Shown here piece after piece: positions 7,370 to 13,520 of a DNA stretch of 21,023 nt. Origin of the DNA: JANNAV01 sp031384695 (GTDB lineage Bacteria; Pseudomonadota; Alphaproteobacteria; Rhodobacterales; Rhodobacteraceae). Position numbers and translations under genes: made by a program. Below the pieces are notes generated by a model that saw only the letters and a list, made by a program, of their open reading frames with translations, was not told the DNA's origin and did not search any database. Within the stretch, counting starts at the first letter, position 1. Each line of letters begins with the position of its first letter. The stretch lies in assembly GCA_031384695.1 (NCBI GenBank), contig JANNAV010000148.1:1-21023 (forward strand). Direction: 5' to 3'.

Positions 7370-7390
7370 GGTAGTGTCTCAGTTTGAAAT
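7370..7390 (+). repeat. Left terminal inverted repeat (21 bp)
   Basis: It starts GGTAGTGTCTC and ends TTTGAAAT. It is identical over 21 bp to the reverse complement of 10570-10590. The sequences diverge immediately inside (CTCGCGG against ATCTTTC). Confidence 0.95.
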
Positions 7391-7434
7391 CTCGCGGGGT
7401 TGACGCGGGTATCGCATCCGCCCCGCGCTTCCTA

Positions 7435-7454
7435 TATGCTAGACGGTAAGCATA
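7435..7454 (+). repeat. Palindrome and left copy of the 18-bp direct repeat bracketing the cargo
   Basis: TGCTAGACGGTAAGCATA (7437-7454) recurs with one change at 9653-9670. Together with TA in front it is a palindrome, TATGCT-N8-AGCATA. TATGCT can also serve as a -10 element for the cargo genes. The Shine-Dalgarno AGGAGG of the first passenger gene begins at the last base of the repeat (7454). It may be an operator, a capture scar, or both. Confidence 0.75.
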
Positions 7455-7464
7455 GGAGGCAAAG

Positions 7465-7692
7465 ATGGCAAAGTACTCACCGGGGAATTGTCGAGATTGC
7501 AGGGCGGCAAACTGGATCTGGTCTAGCAAAGCGTACCCCGAGGGCAAGCGTCGCATTGTTGTACAGCAACCTGGATATTGTCGCTCCAATGATCCATCAA
7601 GACGATCAGCGATGAGCGAACGTCTGAGTGCGCAGCAGCCCTACTCCGATTGTTCAGCTTGGCGACCGATGGAGATTGCGCCAAATGCCTAA
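7465..7692 (+). CDS. Small CxxC protein, unknown function (passenger gene 1)
   Basis: A 75-aa frame starts 5 nt after a perfect AGGAGG (7454-7459), the strongest evidence that it is expressed. The N-terminus has NCRDCRAANWIW (Cys9, Cys12). Further cysteines at 39 (GYCRS) and 63 (SDCSAW) could complete a four-cysteine zinc site, but the spacing matches no finger I know. The C-terminal half is polar and low in complexity. The stop overlaps the next start by 8 bp (ATGCCTAA), which suggests coupling. It could instead be a short leader peptide or a shortened relic. I recognise no family. Confidence 0.5.
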   Translation: MAKYSPGNCRDCRAANWIWSSKAYPEGKRRIVVQQPGYCRSNDPSRRSAMSERLSAQQPYSDCSAWRPMEIAPNA

Positions 7693-7921
7693 AGGTCCAA
7701 ACGGAGAAAAGCGCCCCGCCGATGCCGTTGGTCTTGCTGTGTTGATCGGCAAGATCGCAACCGGTGAAATCGCCGATGCCACACCCGATGACGGCAAGGA
7801 TAAAGCTGCGCAGGCATTGGGCAAGAAGGGCGGCAAAGCCCGCGCGTCCAGTATGTCACCGGAGCGCCGGGCTGAAATTGCCAAAGCTGCGGCTGCGAAG
7901 CGGTGGGCCAAACCGGAATAG
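7685..7921 (+). CDS. Small basic GGK-motif protein (passenger gene 2)
   Basis: The 78-aa protein begins MPKGPNGEKRPADAVG and has an acidic middle (TPDDGKDKAAQALG). It ends in a lysine/arginine/alanine-rich tail with GKKGGKARA and SPERRAEIAKAAAAKRW. This layout is common in short alphaproteobacterial proteins that annotators call hypothetical or RNA/DNA-binding; binding is inferred from charge only. It overlaps the preceding frame by 8 bp and is followed by 77 bp before the next gene. The start is the ATG at 7685, because the extension to 7628 overlaps passenger gene 1 and has no motif. Confidence 0.8.
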   Translation: MPKGPNGEKRPADAVGLAVLIGKIATGEIADATPDDGKDKAAQALGKKGGKARASSMSPERRAEIAKAAAAKRWAKPE

Positions 7922-7998
7922 TTATATTTCGAGTTATATTTCGGCTTGATAAAGTCGGCTCAGTGGCGCATGCTTCCTATGAAGCCAAGGAGGCGAGT

Positions 7999-8592
7999 AT
8001 GCTTGAACGCGAAGAAGACCAACAGAAAGCGATGGAGTCGATAGCCGACATTTTGCCGGTGCTTCATGGCATTCTAGATGAGGCAGTGACTTTCTATTTC
8101 AGCAGCGAATACTCTGATGCGGCGCGGGCCGAACACAGCAACACCGCTGCCGCAAATTGCATCTACTCTCATGCGGAAAAGCGCATGATTGCGGCGGCAG
8201 ATGCTACGCCGGGGCTACATCCCCTGAAGCGTCGTGGTCTGCATGTGTTGAACTATCGGGACACGGCGCTGGCTCGCTTCAAGAAGGTGAAGCCGAACGG
8301 GAAACACAGCAACTTCCAGACCAAACAACAACAGGACTATGACGACCAGAAGCCATTTCCCGGTTTTCCCGAGCCTGCTTTTCGCCTGACGGCTGGCTAT
8401 CACCTTGACGTGTCCGGTTCTTATCTGGAGCGTATCATGATCGCCCGCCCATTGGGTCGAAACATTCTGTGGACGGCGCAGGTCTCCATGGTGGACGGCA
8501 TGGCGCAGTGGGAAGACATCACGCCGAAACGGTTTGCAGGCACGGAAGCAACTGATTTCGACGCAAAGCGAGCGCGAGGGGCAAGTGAATAG
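7999..8592 (+). CDS. Unknown 197-aa protein paired with the Xre/ImmA protein; candidate toxin or effector (passenger gene 3)
   Basis: AAGGAGG at 7987-7993 precedes ATG 7999 and fixes the start. The protein is soluble, with no signal peptide or membrane segment. Residues 1-35 are acidic and helical (LEREEDQQKAMESIADILP). Residues 37-62 hold conserved-looking polar and aromatic positions (SSEYSD, AANCIYSHAEKRM). A basic block follows (RFKKVKPNGKHSNFQTK, 93-109), and residues 120-172 look like a beta-rich core with many aromatics (FRLTAGYHLDVSGSYLERI, ILWTAQVSMVDGMAQW). I recognise no catalytic motif. Its stop overlaps the GTG start of the next gene by 8 bp, an arrangement typical of toxin-antitoxin and repressor-protease pairs. 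A toxin or effector role is inferred from that context only. Confidence 0.85.
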   Translation: MLEREEDQQKAMESIADILPVLHGILDEAVTFYFSSEYSDAARAEHSNTAAANCIYSHAEKRMIAAADATPGLHPLKRRGLHVLNYRDTALARFKKVKPNGKHSNFQTKQQQDYDDQKPFPGFPEPAFRLTAGYHLDVSGSYLERIMIARPLGRNILWTAQVSMVDGMAQWEDITPKRFAGTEATDFDAKRARGASE

Positions 8593-9646
8593 GGCTTTTA
8601 ACGCGGACATGTTGAGACTCGCGCGAGACGCGAGGGAGCTTACGCAGGCAGAATTGGCAGAAAGGTCAGGGGTAACGCAGGCTTTCATTTCCAAACTTGA
8701 ACATGGGTTGAACACCCAACCCGGTGAAGACGCCCTGAGGCAACTTTCTGAGACGCTTCGTTTTCCGGAGGATTTTTTCTTTCAAGATGAAAGGGCCATA
8801 GGCTTCCCCCATTTCCATTTTAGGAAACGGGCGAAGTTGGGTGCGAAACCGCTCGCGCGGATTGGTGCGGTCATCAACATCCGGCGACAGCACATTTCCA
8901 AACTGCTTCGATCTTACGAAGTCGAAGTTGCAAAGCCGATTCCGCAAATTGAACTTGATGATGGCGGCATGACGCCGGAGAAGGCGGCAGAGCGTTTGCG
9001 GGCTTACTGGATGGTGCCGAAAGGGCCTATCGGTGATTTGGTTGAATTGATCGAATCTGGCGGTGGCATCGTTGTGCTTGCGTCGTTTGGAACCAGTCAT
9101 CTTGATGGGATCAGTTTTCGCAGCGAGGGAATGCCACCCTTATTCTTTATGAACAAGGATGTTCCGGGCGAACGGTTCAGGTTTTCGCTTGCTCATGAAC
9201 TTGGACACATGGTGATGCACAACTTTCCAGATGACGATGAAAAGATGGAAGGGGAAGCGCACAGGTTTGCCGCGTCTTTCCTGATGCCTTCTCAAGAGAT
9301 AAAACCCTATCTTGCATCAGTAAAACTAAGCGGCTTGGGTCGGGTGAAGGCTTACTGGAAAGTTTCGATCAAGGCCCTCATTCGTCGCGCTTTTGATATC
9401 AAAATCATCACGCCCTCCCAGTATAAGTCACTGAGTATCCAATATAGTTCTTCGTTCAAGCAAGGTGAGCCGGGAGAAATCGAAATGGAACAACCTTTTC
9501 GATTGAATCGGATGGTAACTTTTCATCGGGAAAAACTTGGATACTCGATTGAAGAACTTGGGAAACTGCTCGCCTTTCGACCGGAAGACGTTGAGCGTGT
9601 TTACCTTGGAGCGCGGCCCGGACTCCGGCTTGTTTCTTCAAGGTGA
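8585..9646 (+). CDS. Xre-family HTH fused to ImmA/IrrE zinc metallopeptidase (passenger gene 4)
   Basis: The 353-aa protein has an N-terminal Xre helix-turn-helix (residues 9-66; LTQAELAERSGVTQAFISKL). Then come a linker and an ImmA/IrrE (COG2856) peptidase domain with zinc motif HELGHMVMH (His204, Glu205, His208). The third ligand is probably Glu224 in EGEAHRFAASFLMP. A short C-terminal region (311-353) is helical. ImmA and IrrE are known to cleave repressors, and Xre-COG2856 fusions are predicted antitoxins or regulators of toxin-antitoxin pairs. The GTG at 8585 is preferred, with GAGGGG upstream and an 8-bp overlap with gene 3; ATG 8612 would clip the HTH. The gene probably regulates, and may be cleaved in response to, its partner; that is inference. 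Confidence 0.92.
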   Translation: MNRAFNADMLRLARDARELTQAELAERSGVTQAFISKLEHGLNTQPGEDALRQLSETLRFPEDFFFQDERAIGFPHFHFRKRAKLGAKPLARIGAVINIRRQHISKLLRSYEVEVAKPIPQIELDDGGMTPEKAAERLRAYWMVPKGPIGDLVELIESGGGIVVLASFGTSHLDGISFRSEGMPPLFFMNKDVPGERFRFSLAHELGHMVMHNFPDDDEKMEGEAHRFAASFLMPSQEIKPYLASVKLSGLGRVKAYWKVSIKALIRRAFDIKIITPSQYKSLSIQYSSSFKQGEPGEIEMEQPFRLNRMVTFHREKLGYSIEELGKLLAFRPEDVERVYLGARPGLRLVSSR

Positions 9647-9652
9647 ATTTAT

Positions 9653-9670
9653 TGCTTGACGGTAAGCATA
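9653..9670 (+). repeat. Right copy of the 18-bp direct repeat; possible transposase promoter
   Basis: TGCTTGACGGTAAGCATA matches 7437-7454 at 17 of 18 positions and keeps the TGCT...AGCA dyad. It contains TTGACG (9656-9661), a good -35. The best-placed -10, TACCCA at 9679, is poor. It lies between the end of the cargo and the transposase start. Confidence 0.7.
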
Positions 9671-9673
9671 AAA

Positions 9674-9696
9674 GTTCATACCCAATGGGTATGAAC
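9674..9696 (+). promoter_or_regulatory. Hairpin covering the transposase start codon
   Basis: GTTCATACCC (9674-9683) and GGGTATGAAC (9687-9696) are perfect 10-bp arms around AAT. The arm contains ATG 9691 and the GGGT just ahead of it. In a transcript entering from the cargo the start would be buried. In known insertion sequences such hairpins protect against transposase expression driven by outside promoters. Confidence 0.75.
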
Positions 9697-10581
9697 AAGC
9701 TAGACATCAAAACCCGCGTCACCATCCTCAACATGCTCGTTGAGGGTTCGTCCATGCGCTCCATCAGCCGGATCACTGGTGTTTCGATCAATACCGTGAC
9801 CAAGCTGCTAGAGGATGCGGGCAAGGCTTGTGCGGCTTACCATGACGTGACCGTCCGCAACGTGAAGGCGCAACACGTTCATTGCGATGAAATCTGGTCC
9901 TTCTGCTACGCCAAGGACAAGAACGTTGCGACGGCGAAAGCTGCACCGGAAGGCGCGGGCGACGTGTGGACTTGGACTGCAATCGACCGTGACCACAAAA
10001 TGATCCTGTCCTATGAAGTCGGCGACCGTTCAGGCGCGACCGCGATTGAGTTCATGGACGATCTGCGCGCCCGTCTGGCAAACCGCGTTCAACTGACCAC
10101 CGATGGCCACAAGGCTTACCTTGAGGCTGTTGAGGGTGCATTCGGTGGCGATGTGGACTATGCCATGCTGGTGAAGCTGTATGGAGACGCTACCGGACAC
10201 AAGGGCCACGAAAAGAAGTACAACCCCGCCGAATGCACCGGGGCACGCAAGGAAATCATCAGCGGATATCCGGTCAAGGAAATGGTCAGTACCTCGCACG
10301 TTGAGCGGCAGAACCTGTCGATGCGTATGAGAATGCGCCGCTTCACCCGGCTCACAAATGGTTTCAGCAAAAAGCTGGAAAACCATCTGCACATGCTGTC
10401 GCTCTACTTCGTGCATTACAACTTCGTGCGGGTTCACAAGACGCTGCGCATGACGCCTGCTATGGCCGCTGGCGTATCAGAAACGCTGCATGATATGACT
10501 TGGATTGCCGGGATCATCGATGCCGCTGCACCAGAACCCAAGCTACGCGGAACTTACCGCAAGAAAGATATTTCAAACTGA
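9691..10581 (+). CDS. IS1-family-type DDE transposase
   Basis: The 296-aa protein has an N-terminal HTH (EGSSMRSISRITGVSINTV, about residues 18-36) that would bind the ends. The catalytic residues are probably Asp66 (HCDEIWSF), Asp138 (LTTDGHKAYL) and Glu205 (SHVERQNLSM). The C-terminal YFVHYNFVRVHKTL and MTPAMAAG stretches are typical of the alphaproteobacterial IS1-like proteins I recall. The start MNKLD is chosen by family resemblance. ATG 9685 and a GTG at 9643, which overlaps the preceding stop as GTGA, are in frame and could give coupled, longer products. The stop lies inside the right terminal repeat. No frameshift is seen and all motifs are present, so it looks active. Confidence 0.92.
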   Translation: MNKLDIKTRVTILNMLVEGSSMRSISRITGVSINTVTKLLEDAGKACAAYHDVTVRNVKAQHVHCDEIWSFCYAKDKNVATAKAAPEGAGDVWTWTAIDRDHKMILSYEVGDRSGATAIEFMDDLRARLANRVQLTTDGHKAYLEAVEGAFGGDVDYAMLVKLYGDATGHKGHEKKYNPAECTGARKEIISGYPVKEMVSTSHVERQNLSMRMRMRRFTRLTNGFSKKLENHLHMLSLYFVHYNFVRVHKTLRMTPAMAAGVSETLHDMTWIAGIIDAAAPEPKLRGTYRKKDISN

Positions 10582-10590
10582 GACACTACC
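10570..10590 (-). repeat. Right terminal inverted repeat (21 bp)
   Basis: It is the reverse complement of 7370-7390 over 21 bp without mismatch. It contains the transposase stop codon (TGA 10579-10581) and is followed at once by the duplicated CGAATTTT. Confidence 0.95.
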
Positions 10591-10598
10591 CGAATTTT
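10591..10598. repeat. Target-site duplication, right copy
   Basis: CGAATTTT is identical to 7362-7369. Removing the element and one copy rejoins the leader of the gamma-glutamylation operon to the intergenic DNA after the solute-binding gene. Confidence 0.9.
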
Positions 10599-10631
10599 GC
10601 GGCGGAAGTTCGCGGAAACGGCAGTTGCGGC

Positions 10632-11327
10632 CTACATCCAGCGCAGGAAAAGGGCGGCCAGCGCGCCATCCTGCGCCATGGCTGCAAGGGCTGCATCAAG
10701 TTGGTCAAGCAGGACCTGATTGCCTTTGCACACGGCAAGGGCTGTGCCCTGATCGGGCACCGGTTCGGAATAAAGGGCTGCAAAGCCCTGCTCTTCAAGG
10801 TTGGCAAGGGCGAAGCCGGAGATGCCGAAAGCGAGGTCGATCCGGCCGGTTTGCAGGTGTTGCAACAGCAGCGTTTCGGAGGCAAAAAGGGTGAAATTGC
10901 GCCCGCTGCCGCGCAGATGCGACGCATAGATGGTGCCCGATTGCACGCCGATGTGGGCGCGATCGGGACCCGCAGTACCGGGCTTGCCTACAAAATCGGC
11001 GCTATCGCTTGGTGCATCATAAGGTGTTGAAAACGCTACGATTTCCCTGCGCTCGTCGGTGATCGCGATGCCGCCCATCACGATGTCGAAATCGCCTGCG
11101 GCAACGCCGGGGATCAATTGATCGAAGGTGGTGCTGACCCAGACGCATTCAACCGACAGGCGCGCGCAGAGGGCATCGCCAAGATCGCGGTCAAAGCCGG
11201 TGATCCGGCCTTGCGCGTCGATGTAGGTCCAGGGTGGAAACGGCGCTTCGGTGCCGATGACAAGCGGTTCGGTGCCCGCAAGCGTCAGCGCCGCCAAGCC
11301 TGCGGCAATGGCTCCGATGCAACCCAT
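10632..11327 (-). CDS. Periplasmic amino-acid-type solute-binding protein (SBP family 3)
   Basis: The 231-aa protein reads as a family 3 binding protein. LVIGTEAPFPPWTYIDAQG opens lobe 1, and GFDRDLGDALCARL with MGGIAITDERREIVAFS (about 85-100) are the usual ligand-contact segments. Lobe 2 follows with IGVQSGTIY. Partners would be a polar-amino-acid ABC permease and ATPase, but none is in the window, so it is an orphan or serves a sensor. The N-terminus is hydrophobic (GAIAAGLAALTLAG) but lacks basic residues, a slightly poor signal peptide. A perfect AAAGGAGG lies 5 nt before the ATG. It follows the PhnD-like gene by 57 bp and is probably in the same transcript. Confidence 0.85.
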   Translation of the reverse strand: MGCIGAIAAGLAALTLAGTEPLVIGTEAPFPPWTYIDAQGRITGFDRDLGDALCARLSVECVWVSTTFDQLIPGVAAGDFDIVMGGIAITDERREIVAFSTPYDAPSDSADFVGKPGTAGPDRAHIGVQSGTIYASHLRGSGRNFTLFASETLLLQHLQTGRIDLAFGISGFALANLEEQGFAALYSEPVPDQGTALAVCKGNQVLLDQLDAALAAMAQDGALAALFLRWM

Positions 11328-11384
11328 GCAATCCTCCTTTGCGTGCGACTTGGCGCAGGTGACGGGCCGGTGATCCGGGCGGGA

Positions 11385-12149
11385 TCATCGGGCGATCATC
11401 TCGGGCGTTGGTGGAACAGGCACTTGCAGATATTCTGATTTTGGTATGGAAATCAGACCTTTGAGCATCAGGCAGTCTTGATCGTCGGGGGTCAGTCCGG
11501 CGATACCGGATTGCACCGCCGCAAACAGCACGGCGGCGTTTGCGTGCCGCGCAGTGATGTAGGGCAGGCCGGGGGTGGGGGGGGTGCGGGCCACTTCGCG
11601 CAGCGTTTTGGTAAAGGGTTCCCATCGTTGCAACATGGCCCAGGTGACGGCATCAATTGCGGCGATGTCCGCAGTTGCGGTGGCCACCGCGCGCGCGGAC
11701 AGCAGGTGGCCGCCGGTGCGCGGGCCGGGCTGAAAGTGAAAGCCAAGACTGGCCGCGTGGTTTTGTGGTGCGGCCCAGCCGGATTGCGACAGGTCTTCGT
11801 TATAGGCAAAACGCGCATCGCGAAACGCTGCAAGACCGGCGCGCGGATCGGCCTCTCGGGCCACAAAAACCGAGCAGTAATAGCCCGGCGGGCAATCCGC
11901 CACGCCGTAATCCGGGGTGCCGATCAGCGTTACTATATCGTGCAGCAGACTGCGGTAGGGAAAGCCGCAAGTCTGTGATAAAACGAGGTTTTCCGCATGC
12001 CACGCCTTCCAATACGCACCGTCACCGCGGGTCAGAAAGTCGGGCGCGGGCATGGATTTCTGGTGCAGCCTGTCGCGGATGAGCGCCCAGAGCCTGTCGT
12101 TTGCAGCCCGGGTTTCGGGGCGGTCATACATGCCGAGCGAAGCGATCAT
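11385..12149 (-). CDS. PhnD-like phosphate/phosphonate-type substrate-binding protein, no signal peptide
   Basis: The 254-aa protein has motifs I associate with the COG3221/PhnD-like fold: SLGMYDRPETRAANDRLW at the N-terminus, LSQTCGFPYRS near residue 58, IGTPDYGVADCPPGYYCSVF (76-95), and NEDLSQSGWAAP around residue 117. The usual export signal is missing, and the first ATG overlaps the upstream stop as ATGA. It may therefore be cytoplasmic, or exported by another route. The ligand is unknown. No ABC permease or ATPase lies nearby. It is translationally coupled to the TerB-like gene and precedes a second binding-type protein. Confidence 0.78.
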   Translation of the reverse strand: MIASLGMYDRPETRAANDRLWALIRDRLHQKSMPAPDFLTRGDGAYWKAWHAENLVLSQTCGFPYRSLLHDIVTLIGTPDYGVADCPPGYYCSVFVAREADPRAGLAAFRDARFAYNEDLSQSGWAAPQNHAASLGFHFQPGPRTGGHLLSARAVATATADIAAIDAVTWAMLQRWEPFTKTLREVARTPPTPGLPYITARHANAAVLFAAVQSGIAGLTPDDQDCLMLKGLISIPKSEYLQVPVPPTPEMIAR

Positions 12150-12583
12150 TGCTGCTCGGCCCGGTGTCTTGCGTTGGCTGATTCCACGTCCGAAAGGCCG
12201 AGAAGATTGGCGAGAAGGCGCAGTTGCTGGTCTTCGCTGGGGTCGCGGTGGCCGTCGGCGAGGGCGATGGACCAGAGCGATTGCACGAGGGCGGCGCGGT
12301 GCTCGAGGGGGGTTGCGGCTTTGAGGGCGCGGGTGAAGCGGACGGTATCGGGGGCGGCGGTTTCCAGATCTTCGGCGGCGGCGCGCAGGTGCTGGGCCGC
12401 GAACGGATCAAGCCCAAAGTGCTGCATCAGAACTTTATCAATCTTTTCAACCTCTTCAGCCGCGTAAAGCCCATCCGTGCGGGCGATGCGGACCATCAGG
12501 GCGGCGAAGGCAAGGTGGGATTCTGGTTCGGGCAAGGGCGATGGGGTGGTGGCAAGCAGGCGCTGCAACAGGGAGTGGATCAT
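12146..12583 (-). CDS. TerB-like (tellurite-resistance/DjlA-N family) helical protein
   Basis: The 145-aa all-helical protein has the TerB pattern of paired acidic motifs. LMVRIARTDGLYAAEEVEKIDKVL (split here as residues 29-52) is matched by LWSIALADGHRDPSEDQQL near 103-121, each with a D-G/E-E type cation site. TerB-like proteins bind divalent metal and appear in stress and envelope contexts. No other ter genes are visible, so tellurite resistance should not be assumed. The ATG at 12583 has only a weak AAGG upstream. Its stop overlaps the next gene by 4 bp, so the two are coupled. Confidence 0.82.
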   Translation of the reverse strand: MIHSLLQRLLATTPSPLPEPESHLAFAALMVRIARTDGLYAAEEVEKIDKVLMQHFGLDPFAAQHLRAAAEDLETAAPDTVRFTRALKAATPLEHRAALVQSLWSIALADGHRDPSEDQQLRLLANLLGLSDVESANARHRAEQQ

Positions 12584-12615
12584 TGGGGTTCGCCTTGGAT
12601 TACATGATTATAATC

Positions 12616-12633
12616 AAGCTATTTCAATAGCTT
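12616..12633. terminator. Short AT-rich hairpin at the rlmJ 3' end
   Basis: AAGCTATT (12616-12623) pairs with AATAGCTT (12626-12633) across the rlmJ stop codon (12619-12621). A palindrome TGATTATAATCA (12605-12616) abuts it. It could be a weak terminator for rlmJ; the 2-nt loop means some pairs must open. Confidence 0.35.
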
Positions 12634-13398
12634 GAACATCTTCTCGGTGCGTGCTGCTTCGGTTTCGGTGCCATAGGGGGGATTGATGATGAAGAGGCCG
12701 GAGCCCTCCATCCGGTGGCCGTCGCGGACGGGGGGGAAGCGGACCTGGCTGTGCAAGGCATCTGGGAAGGTTTCCTCTAGCACTTTCAACATGTTGCGGT
12801 GCGTTCCTGATGTAAGGAGCGGATACCACAATGCGATGACGCCGATGTTCCATTTGCGATGAAGTTGCGCTAAAGCCTTGGGAATATTGTCATAATCAGC
12901 TTTCACCTCGTAAGACGGATCAATCAGCATCAGGCCGCGCCGGGGGGTGGGGGGGGTGAGGGCGAGGGCCATCTCGAAGCCGTCGCGGGGTTGGATATGG
13001 GTGGTCCATGGTGCCATGTGCGACCGCAGATACGCTATCTCTTGTGGGTGCAGCTCGGCCAGATGCAAGGTATCGTGGTCGCGCAGGGAAAGGGCTGCGA
13101 TCATCGGCGAGCCGGGATAGGCCATCGGGCCATAGCGGGCGCGGACCTCGGCGAGGCGCTGGCGATAGGGGTGATCTGCGCTAAACCATTGTTCGGCCAC
13201 AAAAATTCCGCCCTCAGCCTCGCCTGTTCGGATCGCCTCGTCTGCGCCCAGATCATAAAGGCCGCGCCCGGCGTGGGTTTCGATGTAGGTGAGCGGTTTA
13301 TCTTTTTGAATCATATAGTTGAGCATCCACGCCAGCAGCGCGTGCTTGTGAACATCGGCCAGATTTCCGGCGTGAAAATGGTGTTGATAAGACAGCAT
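12619..13398 (-). CDS. rlmJ: 23S rRNA (adenine-2030-N6)-methyltransferase RlmJ
   Basis: The 259-aa protein starts with the RlmJ signature SYQHHFHAGNLADVHKHA (residues 3-20), whose Tyr, His and Asn positions mark the family. YIETHAGRGLYDL (38-50) is the SAM-binding strand. The catalytic N6-adenine methyltransferase motif reads DPSYE (160-164), where E. coli has DPPYE, a mild variant. RlmJ methylates A2030 of 23S rRNA before ribosome assembly. Length is close to the roughly 280 aa of E. coli RlmJ. The ATG at 13398 is preceded by ATAGGG, and the N-terminus matches the family exactly. It is probably monocistronic; the downstream TerB-like gene starts 35 bp after the stop. Confidence 0.95.
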   Translation of the reverse strand: MLSYQHHFHAGNLADVHKHALLAWMLNYMIQKDKPLTYIETHAGRGLYDLGADEAIRTGEAEGGIFVAEQWFSADHPYRQRLAEVRARYGPMAYPGSPMIAALSLRDHDTLHLAELHPQEIAYLRSHMAPWTTHIQPRDGFEMALALTPPTPRRGLMLIDPSYEVKADYDNIPKALAQLHRKWNIGVIALWYPLLTSGTHRNMLKVLEETFPDALHSQVRFPPVRDGHRMEGSGLFIINPPYGTETEAARTEKMFKLLK

Positions 13399-13520
13399 GC
13401 CCTATCGTTAGCAGGGCTGGGCTTTGGGGAACAGGGGGCGATGATGGGCATATGTAACCTGTATGGGTTTCTGTGCATACGCGCGTATTCAAGGCGGCGG
13501 GCGTGGTGGCGGGGGGGGGG

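Larger units (their letters stand above)
7370..10590 (+). mobile_element. Cargo-carrying IS1-family-like insertion element, 3,221 bp
   Basis: Perfect 21-bp terminal inverted repeats (7370-7390 and 10570-10590), beginning GGTAGTGTCTCAGTTTG, bound the element, with 8-bp duplications outside. It encodes a DDE transposase at its right end (9691-10581) and four passenger genes on the same strand (7465-9646). Relatives of this transposase normally occupy an element of about 1 kb, so roughly 2.2 kb is extra. The single duplication around the whole unit shows that transposase and cargo inserted together. Cargo DNA is visibly more AT-rich than the host genes on either side, most clearly at 8780-9560. 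It landed between a minus-strand solute-binding gene and the leader of the gamma-glutamylation operon. Confidence 0.92.

Noticed and set aside
13511..13520. Run of ten G, a possible phase-variation tract
   Set aside because: It lies immediately after the ROK regulator stop codon, so slippage would not change any protein, and no start codon or promoter spacing depends on it.
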